DNA of 64,000 nt from Candidatus Kaistia colombiensis. Its GTDB lineage: Bacteria > Pseudomonadota > Alphaproteobacteria > Rhizobiales > Kaistiaceae. The position numbers and the translations under genes were made by a program. The notes below the pieces were generated by a model. The model saw only the letters and a list, made by a program, of their open reading frames with translations, was not told the DNA's origin and did no database searches. Position 1 is the stretch's first letter; every line of letters begins with the position of its first letter. Location of the stretch: assembly GCA_029203105.1 (NCBI GenBank), contig CP119318.1:1192501-1256500 (forward strand), read 5' to 3'. Shown in pieces: positions 9,231-17,670 of this stretch.

Positions 9231-10328
9231 ATGAAGAAGCGTTTCTCGAGATCCGCCGCGCTGGCCTTGTCCGTCGCCATGCTTGTGCCGACCTTGGCCG
9301 GATTTGCCGATGCCTGCACGCGCACTCTCTTTGTCGGTGACGGCAAGATGGTTGCGACCGGCCGCAACATGGATTGGAAGGAGGACATGTTCTCCAATCT
9401 GTGGGCGTTTCCGGCCGGGATCGAGCGCAACGGCGAATCCGGTCCGCAGTCGCTCAAATGGACGGCCAAGTATGGCAGCGTCATCACCTCTGGCTATGAG
9501 GCAGGGTCGACCGACGGATTGAACGAGAAGGGTCTCGTCGCCAACATCCTCTATCTGGCGGAATCGCAGTATCCGAAGCCGGTCGCCGGACGTCCGTTCC
9601 TGTCCATTTCGTTGTGGGGCCAGTATGTGCTCGACAACTTCGCGACCGTGGATGAGGCCGTCGAACATCTGCGGACCGAGCCGTTCAACCTGCTCGCCCC
9701 GTCGCTGCCGAACGGCTCGCCGGCGGCGCTCCATCTGGCGATTTCGGATGCATCCGGCGATTCGGCGATCTTCGAGTATGTCGAAGGCAAGCTGGTGATC
9801 CATCACGGCAAGCAATACACGGTGATGACCAACTCGCCGACATACGACAAGCAATTGGCGCTGAACGAATACTGGGAAGACATTGGCGGCCTCGTGTTCC
9901 TGCCGGGCACCAATCGCGCCGCCGACCGCTTCGCCCGTGCCTCCTTCCTGCTTGGCGCCATCCCGAAGCAGGCCGATCCCAACTACATCAAGAGCGTTCC
10001 GGAGAAGTCGTTCGACTACCAGGCCGTCGCCAGCGTCATGGGCGTGCAGCGTTCCGTCAGCGTTCCGCTCGGCATCACGACGCCGGATCAGCCCAACATT
10101 TCCTCGACCATCTGGCGTTCGATCTCGGATCAGAAAAACCTGATCTACTACTTCGATTCCGCCACTCGACCGAACACCTTCTGGGTTTCGCTGGACAAGC
10201 TGGACCTGAAGCCGGGCGCGTCGATCAAGAAGCTGACGATCCAGGACGGCGAGGTGTTCTCGGGCGAAGTCTCCGGCGATTTCAAGCCGGCCAAGCCGTT
10301 CACCTTCCTTCCCGGCAACCCGGAATAG
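9231..10328 (+). CDS. Exported linear-amide C-N hydrolase, choloylglycine hydrolase family
   Basis: The 365-residue precursor starts MKKRFSRSAALALS, and signal cleavage in ...GFADA-C would expose Cys as the N-terminal nucleophile, exactly what Ntn hydrolases of this family need. After it come TRTLF, ATGRNMDW (the RNMDW hallmark of bile-salt hydrolases and penicillin V acylases), DGLNEKGL and VMTNSPTYD (the NxP/T region). It should cleave an amide bond in the periplasm; N-acyl homoserine lactones, penicillin V or bile salts are family substrates. ATG 9231 is chosen because it gives a clean signal peptide. An upstream in-frame ATG at 9180 overlaps the previous stop and is less likely. Confidence 0.85.
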   Translation: MKKRFSRSAALALSVAMLVPTLAGFADACTRTLFVGDGKMVATGRNMDWKEDMFSNLWAFPAGIERNGESGPQSLKWTAKYGSVITSGYEAGSTDGLNEKGLVANILYLAESQYPKPVAGRPFLSISLWGQYVLDNFATVDEAVEHLRTEPFNLLAPSLPNGSPAALHLAISDASGDSAIFEYVEGKLVIHHGKQYTVMTNSPTYDKQLALNEYWEDIGGLVFLPGTNRAADRFARASFLLGAIPKQADPNYIKSVPEKSFDYQAVASVMGVQRSVSVPLGITTPDQPNISSTIWRSISDQKNLIYYFDSATRPNTFWVSLDKLDLKPGASIKKLTIQDGEVFSGEVSGDFKPAKPFTFLPGNPE

Positions 10329-10513
10329 CCGTTCTCGACGACGCAGAAAGCGCGTCGGCCGGCCGTTCACGCCTGACGTGATGCCGCTGGGCGGGCGCAA
10401 CCGAACCATGCCGCCCAGTGATCCGACTGGGCGACGGACCGGGCGGACAGCGTCCGGTCCGCGCTGGACCCTCGGGAGCGGCCCTGGTTGCGCGATTCGG
10501 CGGGAATGAACCG

Positions 10514-11617
10514 TCAGACGGGTCCGTGCGTTCCCGGCGGCACGAAATAGAGCGTCAAGGCGAAGATGGTGTAGATGATCACCAGCAAGGCGCCGATGAA
10601 CCATGCCGAGCGCCCGGTGTTCGTTATGAAGCAGGCCGTGACGGCGGCGATCATCACCATGGTCACGGCCCCCGGCCAGAACTGCAGGTCCATCGGCTTC
10701 GGGCCGATCACGTAGCTGAGCAGCACGAGCACGGGGGCGACGAACAACGCGATCTGCGACGCGCTGCCAAGTGCGATGCTGACGCTGAGATCGAGGCGGT
10801 TTTTGCGGGCGGCTGAAAAAGCGACCGCCATCTCCGCCGCCGCGCCGACGAGCGCGACGATGATAAAGCCGACAAAGGCCGCGCTCAGGCCGAGCGTCTC
10901 TCCCGCCTGCTGCACCGAGCTGACGAATATTTCGCTGACGAGTGCCACCAGCAGCGTCACGACAAGCAGCGCGCCGACTGCCAGGCCGAGCGGCCATGCC
11001 GACTTCTCGACATCGCCTTGCTCCACGCTCGCGAACGCGTCCTTGTGTGTCTTGAGCGAGAACAACAAGCCCAGCCCGTAGGCGATGATCAGCAACACCG
11101 CGAGACTGGTGCTCAGCTTGTGAGTCATCACCTCGCCTTGCGCCAGATCGATGTCGGCGACGGCGGCGGGCGCCAGGAGCGCGATCGTCGCCATCAGCAG
11201 CAATGCCGAATGCAGCCTCCCGCCCGCGCGGTTGTACTCCTGGACGTGGTAGCGCAGCCCTCCCAGGAAAAACGAAGCCCCCAGCATGAAGAGCGAATTG
11301 GCGACGATCGCGCCGGCGATCGACGCCTTCACCAGCGTGTATTCGCCCGCATTCAGCGCCGCCAGCGCGATGATCAACTCCGTCAGGTTGCCCAGGGTCG
11401 CGTTGAGCAATCCCCCGATGGCATCCCCCGTCTTTTCGGAAACGCTCTCGGTCGCCAGGCTGAGAAGCGCGGCGAGCGGCACGATGGCGAGTACGGAGAG
11501 CATGAACAGGGCGGTGTGATCCGAGGGCGCCAGTCCCTCGGTGAGCAGGACCACAGGGACGAAGATCAGCATCCAGAGCAACGGGTTATGCCGAATTTCC
11601 TCGAAGAGAATCTTCAT
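10514..11617 (-). CDS. chaA: Calcium/cation:proton antiporter of the CAX (ChaA) type
   Basis: A highly hydrophobic protein of about 367 residues with eleven probable membrane segments and the two CAX repeats: GLLNATLGNLTELIIAL in the first half and GAAAEMAVAFSAARKNRLD in the second, both with the acidic residues that carry the cation. It should export Ca2+ (or Na+/K+) against protons. ATG 11617 gives the usual short N-terminus (MKILFEEIR). An upstream ATG at 11650 adds 11 residues and has a GGAAG nearby, so the start is open. A FixK-like box lies at 11683-11696. Confidence 0.85.
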   Translation of the reverse strand: MKILFEEIRHNPLLWMLIFVPVVLLTEGLAPSDHTALFMLSVLAIVPLAALLSLATESVSEKTGDAIGGLLNATLGNLTELIIALAALNAGEYTLVKASIAGAIVANSLFMLGASFFLGGLRYHVQEYNRAGGRLHSALLLMATIALLAPAAVADIDLAQGEVMTHKLSTSLAVLLIIAYGLGLLFSLKTHKDAFASVEQGDVEKSAWPLGLAVGALLVVTLLVALVSEIFVSSVQQAGETLGLSAAFVGFIIVALVGAAAEMAVAFSAARKNRLDLSVSIALGSASQIALFVAPVLVLLSYVIGPKPMDLQFWPGAVTMVMIAAVTACFITNTGRSAWFIGALLVIIYTIFALTLYFVPPGTHGPV

Positions 11618-11682
11618 GGCCGGATCCACGCTCCGTTGCGAACGAACCATCGCCGAATCTTCCGCAGTTCGAACCGGACTCT

Positions 11683-11696
11683 TTGATCTGGCTCAA
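11683..11696 (-). promoter_or_regulatory. FixK/FNR-type box, one mismatch (TTGAT-N4-CTCAA)
   Basis: The plus strand reads TTGATCTGGCTCAA, one base from the TTGAT-N4-ATCAA consensus. Its centre is 33 bases before the longer chaA start and 66 before the shorter one. It is one of four such boxes between 11.6 and 20.4 kb. Confidence 0.55.
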
Positions 11697-11737
11697 GGTC
11701 GGGTCGAGCCGGTCCCAGTCGTTGGCGTCGCTGAAGC

Positions 11738-11935
11738 TCAGGCGAGCTTCAGCGCCAGACGGACCGTGTCCGGGTCCTGGCGCCCGGCGGATGTGAAACC
11801 GAGATTTCCGAGCACGCGCAGCATCGCCGCATTGTCGGCGAGCACCACGGCCGTCAATTCCTGCAGCCCGGCGGCGCGGCCGAGCCCGACGAGATGACGC
11901 AGCAGGAGCGAGCCGATGCCGCGTCCCTGTATCCG
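11738..11935 (-). pseudogene. Relic of a GNAT acetyltransferase domain C-terminus
   Basis: Read on the minus strand to a TGA at 11738-11740, one frame gives QGRGIGSLLLRHLVGLGRA, then AAGLQELTAVVLADN, AAMLRVLGNLGF and VRLALKLA. This is the acetyl-CoA pyrophosphate loop (Q/R-x-x-G-x-G) and the last helix and strands of a GNAT fold, as in the C-terminal acetylation domain of acyl-CoA-synthetase-like Pat enzymes. Upstream of the loop the similarity vanishes and no start precedes it, so only the end of a gene remains. It lies between chaA and the AI-2E-family gene. Confidence 0.5.
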
Positions 11936-12003
11936 ACATGGCGCGTTTCCAGCCGCAAACCCGCGACAACGTCCCCAGCACGATTGTAGCCGGCCCGGCC
12001 CGT

Positions 12004-12017
12004 TTGATCTGAATCAA
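12004..12017 (+). promoter_or_regulatory. FixK/FNR-type box, perfect consensus
   Basis: TTGATCTGAATCAA matches TTGAT-N4-ATCAA exactly. If it activates at -41.5, transcription would begin near 12052, which is past the ATG at 12042 of the AI-2E-family gene and supports the TTG at 12081 as its start. Confidence 0.7.
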
Positions 12018-12041
12018 GATCGCGGCGCACGACCGGCACCT

Positions 12042-13193
12042 ATGTTGGATCCAGCGTGGTTTCACGATGCAGGCGCGCCCTTGAAGATACCCCGACCGTC
12101 GCTGTCCGGTGCGGACATCATCCAACTGGCGATCCGACTCGGATTGCTCGCGCTCCTCCTGTACTGGACGCTGGTTCTGATCCGGCCGTTCATCCCGATC
12201 CTGGCCTGGAGCGTCGTGCTCGCAGTGGCGTTCAATCCGGTCTATCGCCGGTTCGCCGACCTTCTGGGCGGGCGCCCGAAGCTCGCGGCGGTCCTTCTCA
12301 CCGTGATCGGCCTCGGGATCGTCATCGGCCCGGCGACCTGGCTGGGCCTGAGCGCCGTGGACGGGCTGAAGGGCTTTGCCGAACGGCTGAGCTCGGGCGA
12401 CCTGATCGTTCCCTCTCCGCCCGAGAGCATCCGGAACTGGCCACTGGTCGGGGCACAGCTCCATGAGGCGTGGGAACTGGCCTCCACCAATCTTCGATCG
12501 GTCTTGCAACAGATCGCACCGCACCTAAAGCCAATCGCGGCGCCCCTGCTCGGCCTGGTCGGCAATGCCGGCGTGGAAACGCTGCAGTTCCTTCTATCGG
12601 TCGCGCTGACCGGTTTTCTCTTCCTCCACGGGCCGCAACTGGTGGCGGCGAGCCGGGGCTTCCTGTCCCGCGTGGTGCCCGAGCAGAGCGAACATTTCGT
12701 CGAACTGGCCGGAGCCACCATCCGCGCGGTGTCCCAGGGCGTGATCGGCGTCGCCGTCATCCAGGCCCTCCTGGCCGGCATCGGCTTCAAGCTGGCGGGC
12801 ATTTCCGGCGCCGGACTGCTGGCCCTGGCGGTGATGCTGTTGTCCATCGTGCAGATCGGCGCGGCGATCGTGCTCGTTCCCGTGATCATCTGGATCTGGA
12901 CCGACAAGGACTTCACCACGGCGCTCCTGCTGACCGTCTTTCTCGTCGCCGTCGGCCTGCTCGACAACGTCCTGAAGCCGCTCGTGATGGGGCGCGGGCT
13001 GACGATACCGACGCTCGTCATCCTGATCGGGGTGATCGGCGGCACGCTCGCGCATGGCCTGCTCGGCCTGTTCATCGGGCCCGTCATCCTGTCGGTCGCC
13101 TGGGAACTGGCCGTGGCGTGGATCGATGCCGATCGCGCCGGCCGGCGTCGGCAGCGGCCGCCGGGTATTGACCTAGATCAACGCCCGCCCTGA
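12042..13193 (+). CDS. AI-2E family (YdiK/YhhT-type) membrane transporter
   Basis: The protein of up to 383 residues has seven to eight hydrophobic segments: one pair near the N-terminus (LAIRLGLLALLLYWTLVLI, PFIPILAWSVVLAVAF), a long polar loop, then a C-terminal cluster. It carries family features such as NPVYRR and a DNVLKPLVMGRG segment near the end. Members are permeases of varied or unknown substrate; AI-2 itself should not be assumed. ATG 12042 is the longest in-frame ATG start without the upstream box. TTG 12081 (followed by KIPRPSLSG) is an alternative favoured by the FixK box position. Confidence 0.78.
   Translation: MLDPAWFHDAGAPLKIPRPSLSGADIIQLAIRLGLLALLLYWTLVLIRPFIPILAWSVVLAVAFNPVYRRFADLLGGRPKLAAVLLTVIGLGIVIGPATWLGLSAVDGLKGFAERLSSGDLIVPSPPESIRNWPLVGAQLHEAWELASTNLRSVLQQIAPHLKPIAAPLLGLVGNAGVETLQFLLSVALTGFLFLHGPQLVAASRGFLSRVVPEQSEHFVELAGATIRAVSQGVIGVAVIQALLAGIGFKLAGISGAGLLALAVMLLSIVQIGAAIVLVPVIIWIWTDKDFTTALLLTVFLVAVGLLDNVLKPLVMGRGLTIPTLVILIGVIGGTLAHGLLGLFIGPVILSVAWELAVAWIDADRAGRRRQRPPGIDLDQRPP
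13168..13181 (+). promoter_or_regulatory. FixK/FNR-type box, one mismatch (TTGAC-N4-ATCAA)
   Basis: TTGACCTAGATCAA lies across the end of the AI-2E-family gene. A -41.5 arrangement puts the start of transcription near 13216, between the two candidate starts of the DUF3141 gene, and so favours ATG 13237. It would drive DUF3141-pta-ackA-fabI. Confidence 0.65.
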
Positions 13194-13236
13194 CACGGCT
13201 CGTTGAATGGAACCGCATGGCGATGAGGGTCCGAAC

Positions 13237-15459
13237 ATGACGATGGAACATGCACCGTTTCCCGGTGGTCCCCTATCCGGGTTCGCTGCCTCGGCTGTCG
13301 ACTACATGGTCGATGCGGCGCAACGAAGCGTCCTGTTCCTGGACATCATGCGCCGACGGGGCGACCAGTATCGGGAGCACATCGCCGAGACGGCGCCGCA
13401 TGTCCTGCATTACGACGCCGAACTGATCCTCGACGGCCGCAACCTGGACGAGCCGGTCAACTACGCGCTCGTGCGCATCGTTCCGCCCAAGGACGTCGAG
13501 ATCAACAAGAACCGGCGGCCATTCATCGTGGTCGATCCGCGCGCCGGGCACGGGCCCGGAATCGGCGGCTTCAAGGCGGACAGCGAAATCGGCGTGGCGA
13601 TGAGGGCCGGGCATCCCTGCTACTTCATCGGCTTCCTGCCGGAACCCGTGCCGGGGCAGACGATCGAGCGGGTCGCCCGCGCCGAGGCCATCTTCATCGA
13701 GAAGGTCATCAGCCGCCACCCGAACGCCGACGGCAAGCCCTGCGTGATCGGCAATTGTCAGGCCGGCTGGGCCGTCATGATCCTGGCGTCGCTGCGGCCG
13801 GAACTCTTCGGACCTCTGATCGTCGCCGGTGCGCCGCTTTCCTACTGGGCGGGCGTGCATGGCCAATATCCGATGCGCTATTCCGGCGGGCTCCTCGGCG
13901 GAAGCTGGCTGACCGCTCTGACCAGCGATCTCGGTGGCGGCACGTTCGACGGCGCCTGGCTGGTCCAGAACTTTGAGAACCAGAACCCTTCCAACACGCT
14001 TTGGACCAAGCAGTACAACGTTTATGCCAAGGTCGACACCGAGGCGACGCGCTATCTCGAATTCGAGCGCTGGTGGGGCGGGCACGTCAACCTGAACGCC
14101 GAGGAGATCCAGTTCATCGTCGATGAGCTCTTCATCGGCAACAATCTCGCCGCCGGCCGGGTCCAGATGTCCGACGGCCAGACCGTCGACCTGCGCAATA
14201 TTCAGTCGCCGATCGTCGTATTCTGCTCCAAGGGCGACAACATCACGCCGCCGCAGCAGGCGCTCGACTGGATCCTCGATCTCTACGCCGACGTCGACGA
14301 GATCCGGGCCTATGGGCAGACGATCGTATACACGGTTCACGAGAGCGTTGGGCATCTCGGCATCTTCGTTTCCGGCGGCGTCGCCAAGAAAGAACATGCC
14401 GAATTCTCGAGCAATATCGACCTGATCGATGTGCTGCCGCCCGGCCTCTATGAAGCGACTTTCGAGGCCAAGGGCACCGACACGGCCAATGTCGACCTCG
14501 CCATCGGGCAATGGGTCATGCGCTGCGAGGCGCGCACGCTGGCCGATATCCGCGCCCTGGGCGGCAATTCACTCGAAGACGAGCTGCGCTTCCTGGCTGC
14601 CAAGCGGGTCTCCAAGATCAATCTCGCCGCCTATCGCACCTTCGTCCAGCCCTGGATCAAGGCGATGGTACCGCCGCAGACGGCCCACTGGATGCACCAG
14701 CTGCATCCCCTACGCCTTCAATACGAGATCCTCAGCAACCAGAACCCCTTGATGTCGGTGATGGAATCGCTCGCGGAAAGGGTCCGCGAGGATCGCAAGC
14801 CCGCCGCCGTCGACAATCCGTTCGTCGCCTTCCAGGAGCAGGTCTCCAAGCAGATCGTGCATGCGCTCGACAGCTGGCGCGACGCCCAGGAGGCGCTGAG
14901 CGAAACGATCTTCCTCAACGTCTACGGCTCACCGGCGGTTCAGGCGGCCGTCGGCATCGAACCGCAGTCGACACCGTCACGGCGGCAGGAAATGTCGTCG
15001 GCATACCGCGTGATGCTCGATCAGCAGATCGCCCGGCTGAAGTCGAGGATCGAGGAAGGCGGCCCGCGCGAGGCCGGCATCCGCGCTTTGCTCTATGTCG
15101 GATCGGCGCGGGGAGTCGTCGACGAGCGCAATCTGGAGGCGCTGCGCAACCTGCGTCGTCGCGACGCCGGCTCGCGGCTGACGCTGGCGCAATTCAAGCT
15201 GCTGGTGCGGGAGCAATTCTACATGCTGCTCCTCGAGCCGGAAGCCGCGTTGGCGGCCATTCCGAAGCTCTTGCCCCAGAGTGCCGGCGAACGCCGCGCG
15301 GTCTTCGGCGCCATTCGCGAGGTACTCGCCGCCAGCGAGGAGATTTCGGGCGAGGTTGCGATGCGCCTGAAGCGCGTCGCCGAACTGTTCGGGGTGGCCG
15401 CCGATGCTGAACGGCCCTCGAATGTCGCTTCCTTCGGACCCAAGGCGAAGGCGTCCTGA
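13237..15459 (+). CDS. DUF3141 protein with PHA-synthase-like alpha/beta-hydrolase core
   Basis: A 740-residue protein, soluble, of the DUF3141 type often loosely named 3-hydroxyalkanoate synthetase. An alpha/beta-hydrolase core is readable: a nucleophile elbow GNCQAG with cysteine at 174 (the G-x-C-x-G lipase box of PHA synthases), Asp334 in SKGDNITPP and His373 in SVGHLGIF. The order and surroundings match the Cys-Asp-His triad of PhaC. The C-terminal half (about 400-740) is helical and of no recognised fold. ATG 13237 has GAGGG eight bases upstream; ATG 13207 precedes the predicted transcript start. First gene of the run with pta, ackA and fabI. Reaction unknown; acyl-CoA handling is inferred. 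Confidence 0.8.
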   Translation: MTMEHAPFPGGPLSGFAASAVDYMVDAAQRSVLFLDIMRRRGDQYREHIAETAPHVLHYDAELILDGRNLDEPVNYALVRIVPPKDVEINKNRRPFIVVDPRAGHGPGIGGFKADSEIGVAMRAGHPCYFIGFLPEPVPGQTIERVARAEAIFIEKVISRHPNADGKPCVIGNCQAGWAVMILASLRPELFGPLIVAGAPLSYWAGVHGQYPMRYSGGLLGGSWLTALTSDLGGGTFDGAWLVQNFENQNPSNTLWTKQYNVYAKVDTEATRYLEFERWWGGHVNLNAEEIQFIVDELFIGNNLAAGRVQMSDGQTVDLRNIQSPIVVFCSKGDNITPPQQALDWILDLYADVDEIRAYGQTIVYTVHESVGHLGIFVSGGVAKKEHAEFSSNIDLIDVLPPGLYEATFEAKGTDTANVDLAIGQWVMRCEARTLADIRALGGNSLEDELRFLAAKRVSKINLAAYRTFVQPWIKAMVPPQTAHWMHQLHPLRLQYEILSNQNPLMSVMESLAERVREDRKPAAVDNPFVAFQEQVSKQIVHALDSWRDAQEALSETIFLNVYGSPAVQAAVGIEPQSTPSRRQEMSSAYRVMLDQQIARLKSRIEEGGPREAGIRALLYVGSARGVVDERNLEALRNLRRRDAGSRLTLAQFKLLVREQFYMLLLEPEAALAAIPKLLPQSAGERRAVFGAIREVLAASEEISGEVAMRLKRVAELFGVAADAERPSNVASFGPKAKAS

Positions 15460-15487
15460 TAACGGCGGGAACGAGGAGGGCGACTTC

Positions 15488-16450
15488 ATGTCGGCCGATG
15501 CAAGGAAAGCGCAACCTCCCAGCAAATACGACCGCCTGATCGCGGCGGCCGAGGCGGTGCCGCCGATCCCGACCATTGTCGTGCATCCCTGTGATGAAGC
15601 GTCGCTGCGCGGCGCCATCGACAGTGCCGCAGCCGGCATCATCCACCCGGTTCTGGTCGGGCCGGAGAGAAAAATCCGGGATACCGCCGCCAGGTACGAC
15701 CTGAGCATTGCAAGCTTCGAGATCGTCAATGCCGCGCATAGTGACGACGCCGCCGCCAAGGGAGTGGAACTGATCCACGCCGGCAAGGGCGAAATGCTGA
15801 TGAAGGGCAGCCTGCACACCGACGAGCTGATGCGCGCCGTCACGGCCAAGGTCGAGGGCCTGCGCACCGAACGGCGCATCAGCCATGTCTTCGTGATGGA
15901 CGTGCCGGCCTATGCCGAGACCCTGTTCGTAACGGATGCGGCGATCAACATCTTCCCCGATCTCGACGCCAAGCGGGACATCATCCAGAACGCCATCGAC
16001 CTCTACAACCAGGCCGGTTTCGGCGCGTCTCCGCGCGTCGCGATCCTGTCGGCGGTCGAGACCGTCACCTCCAAGATTCCCTCCACGATCGAGGCGGCGG
16101 CGCTGTGCAAGATGGCCGAGCGCGGACAGATCACCGGCGGCGTGCTGGACGGGCCGCTGGCCTTCGACAACGCCATCGACATCGGGGCGGCGCGGATCAA
16201 GGGGATCAAGTCCGAAGTCGCCGGCCGGGCGCAGATCCTGGTCGTTCCCGACCTCGAAGCCGGCAATATGCTGGCCAAGAACCTCGCTTATTTCGCCAAG
16301 GCGGACAGCGCCGGCATCGTGCTCGGGGCGAGGGTGCCGGTCATCCTGACGTCGCGCGCGGACCCACCGCGCGCGCGGATGGCGTCCGCGGCGGTGGCGG
16401 CGCTCTATGCCAATGCGCGCCGGCAACATGCCCCGATAGCGGCCGCGTGA
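15488..16450 (+). CDS. pta: Phosphate acetyltransferase
   Basis: The 320-residue enzyme converts acetyl-CoA and phosphate to acetyl phosphate and CoA. The PTA/PTB fold is shown by LVGPERKIRDTA near the N-terminus, GKGEMLMKGSLHTDELM, and the C-terminal signature AALCKMAERGQITGGVLDG, ending with GAARIKG and a VVPDLEAGNMLAKNL segment. Length suits the short PtaB type, without the N-terminal MaoC domain found in bifunctional relatives. Notably a separate maoC gene lies 2 kb away. ATG 15488 has GAGGAGG upstream. The stop overlaps a GTG (16447) preceding ackA, so the two are tightly coupled. Confidence 0.93.
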   Translation: MSADARKAQPPSKYDRLIAAAEAVPPIPTIVVHPCDEASLRGAIDSAAAGIIHPVLVGPERKIRDTAARYDLSIASFEIVNAAHSDDAAAKGVELIHAGKGEMLMKGSLHTDELMRAVTAKVEGLRTERRISHVFVMDVPAYAETLFVTDAAINIFPDLDAKRDIIQNAIDLYNQAGFGASPRVAILSAVETVTSKIPSTIEAAALCKMAERGQITGGVLDGPLAFDNAIDIGAARIKGIKSEVAGRAQILVVPDLEAGNMLAKNLAYFAKADSAGIVLGARVPVILTSRADPPRARMASAAVAALYANARRQHAPIAAA

Positions 16451-16455
16451 ACGCC

Positions 16456-17670
16456 ATGGACACGATCCTCGTCGTCAATGCGGGTTCCTCCAGCGTCAAG
16501 TTCCAGGTCTTCTCGATCGAGGGCGACGGCAAGCTGCAACGGCAGATCAAGGGCCAGATGGATGGCATCGGCACGCGTCCGCGCCTGCGAGCAAGCGGCG
16601 CCGATGGCAGTCCGCTGGCCGATCGCGCCTATCCGATCGAGGCGGTCCCGGACGTTCCGGTTGCCATGGGCATCGCCGGAGACTGGTTGCGCAACGAACT
16701 CCGCATCATTCCGATCGCCGTCGGCCATCGGGTCGTGCATGGCGGTCCCGATTATGACCGACCGGTCTTGATCGATCATGGCGTGGTGGCCCGCCTCGAA
16801 CGCTTGATCGCGCTGGCGCCATTGCATCAGCCGCACAACCTCGCGACGATCCGCTCCGTTCTCGCCAAGTTCCCGACGCTGCCGCAGGTCGCCTGCTTCG
16901 ATACCGCGTTTCACCGCACGCATGACGCGATGGCCGACTATTACGCGATTCCGCATCAGCTCCATGCCGAGGGCGTCCGGCGCTACGGCTTTCACGGGCT
17001 GTCCTACGAATACATCGCGAGCACCCTGCCGCATGTCGCCCCGGAGGTCGCCAACGGCCGCGTTATCGTCGCCCATCTCGGCAACGGCGCCTCGATGGTC
17101 GCGCTCAAGGACGGTCGCAGCGTCGAGAGCACGATGGGCTTCACCGCGCTGGACGGGCTGCCGATGGGAACGCGCCCCGGGCAGATCGACCCGGGCGTCG
17201 TGCTCTACTTGATCTCCGAAAAGGGAATGTCCGCGGCCGCCGTGCAGGACTTTCTCTATCGCGACTGCGGCCTGAAGGGACTGTCGGGCATCAGCAATGA
17301 CATGCGCGAATTGGAGGCGAGCGACGATCCCCGCGCGATCCTGGCGATCGACTACTTCCTGTATCGGATCAGCCTCAATGCCGGCATGCTCGCGGCGGCG
17401 CTGCAGGGGCTGGATGCCTTCGTCTTCACGGCAGGCATCGGCGAAGGGTCCGTCCGGATCCGGGCGGGCGTTGCGGAGCGGCTGGGCTGGCTCGGCGTCG
17501 CACTCGATCCGGCCGAGAATTCCCGCCAGGCGCGTCGGATATCGCGTTCCGACAGCCGGGTTCCCGTCTACGTCGTGCCGACCGACGAGGAACTGATGAT
17601 CGCGCGACACACATTGTCGCTGCTGTCGAGCCGGCCGTCGGCCAACCCCAACCATGCGAGGGTGTCGTGA
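16456..17670 (+). CDS. ackA: Acetate kinase
   Basis: The 404-residue cytosolic enzyme makes ATP and acetate from acetyl phosphate and ADP. All family blocks are present: NAGSSSVKF at the N-terminus, GHRVVHGG, FDTAFHRT, RYGFHGLS, HLGNGAS, GTRPGQIDPGV and FTAGIGE. ATG 16456 gives the standard start; a GTG at 16447 overlaps the pta stop and is also possible. The stop overlaps the GTG start of fabI. With pta and the CoA-transferase nearby it can form an acetate/acetyl-CoA cycle giving ATP by substrate-level phosphorylation. Confidence 0.95.
   Translation: MDTILVVNAGSSSVKFQVFSIEGDGKLQRQIKGQMDGIGTRPRLRASGADGSPLADRAYPIEAVPDVPVAMGIAGDWLRNELRIIPIAVGHRVVHGGPDYDRPVLIDHGVVARLERLIALAPLHQPHNLATIRSVLAKFPTLPQVACFDTAFHRTHDAMADYYAIPHQLHAEGVRRYGFHGLSYEYIASTLPHVAPEVANGRVIVAHLGNGASMVALKDGRSVESTMGFTALDGLPMGTRPGQIDPGVVLYLISEKGMSAAAVQDFLYRDCGLKGLSGISNDMRELEASDDPRAILAIDYFLYRISLNAGMLAAALQGLDAFVFTAGIGEGSVRIRAGVAERLGWLGVALDPAENSRQARRISRSDSRVPVYVVPTDEELMIARHTLSLLSSRPSANPNHARVS

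Noticed and set aside
11586..12524. Long minus-strand frame across the chaA promoter and AI-2E-family gene
   Set aside because: It is antisense to clearly coding sequence for most of its length and has no family features; only the short GNAT relic in a different frame was kept.
13273..14511. 412-codon minus-strand frame opposite DUF3141
   Set aside because: Composition is that of an antisense shadow (rich in Asp, Arg, Val and Gly) and the opposite strand has an unmistakable gene with active-site motifs.
13237..15459. Naming the DUF3141 gene phaC
   Set aside because: The triad is similar but the protein is longer, lacks other PhaC blocks and no PHA granule genes are nearby.
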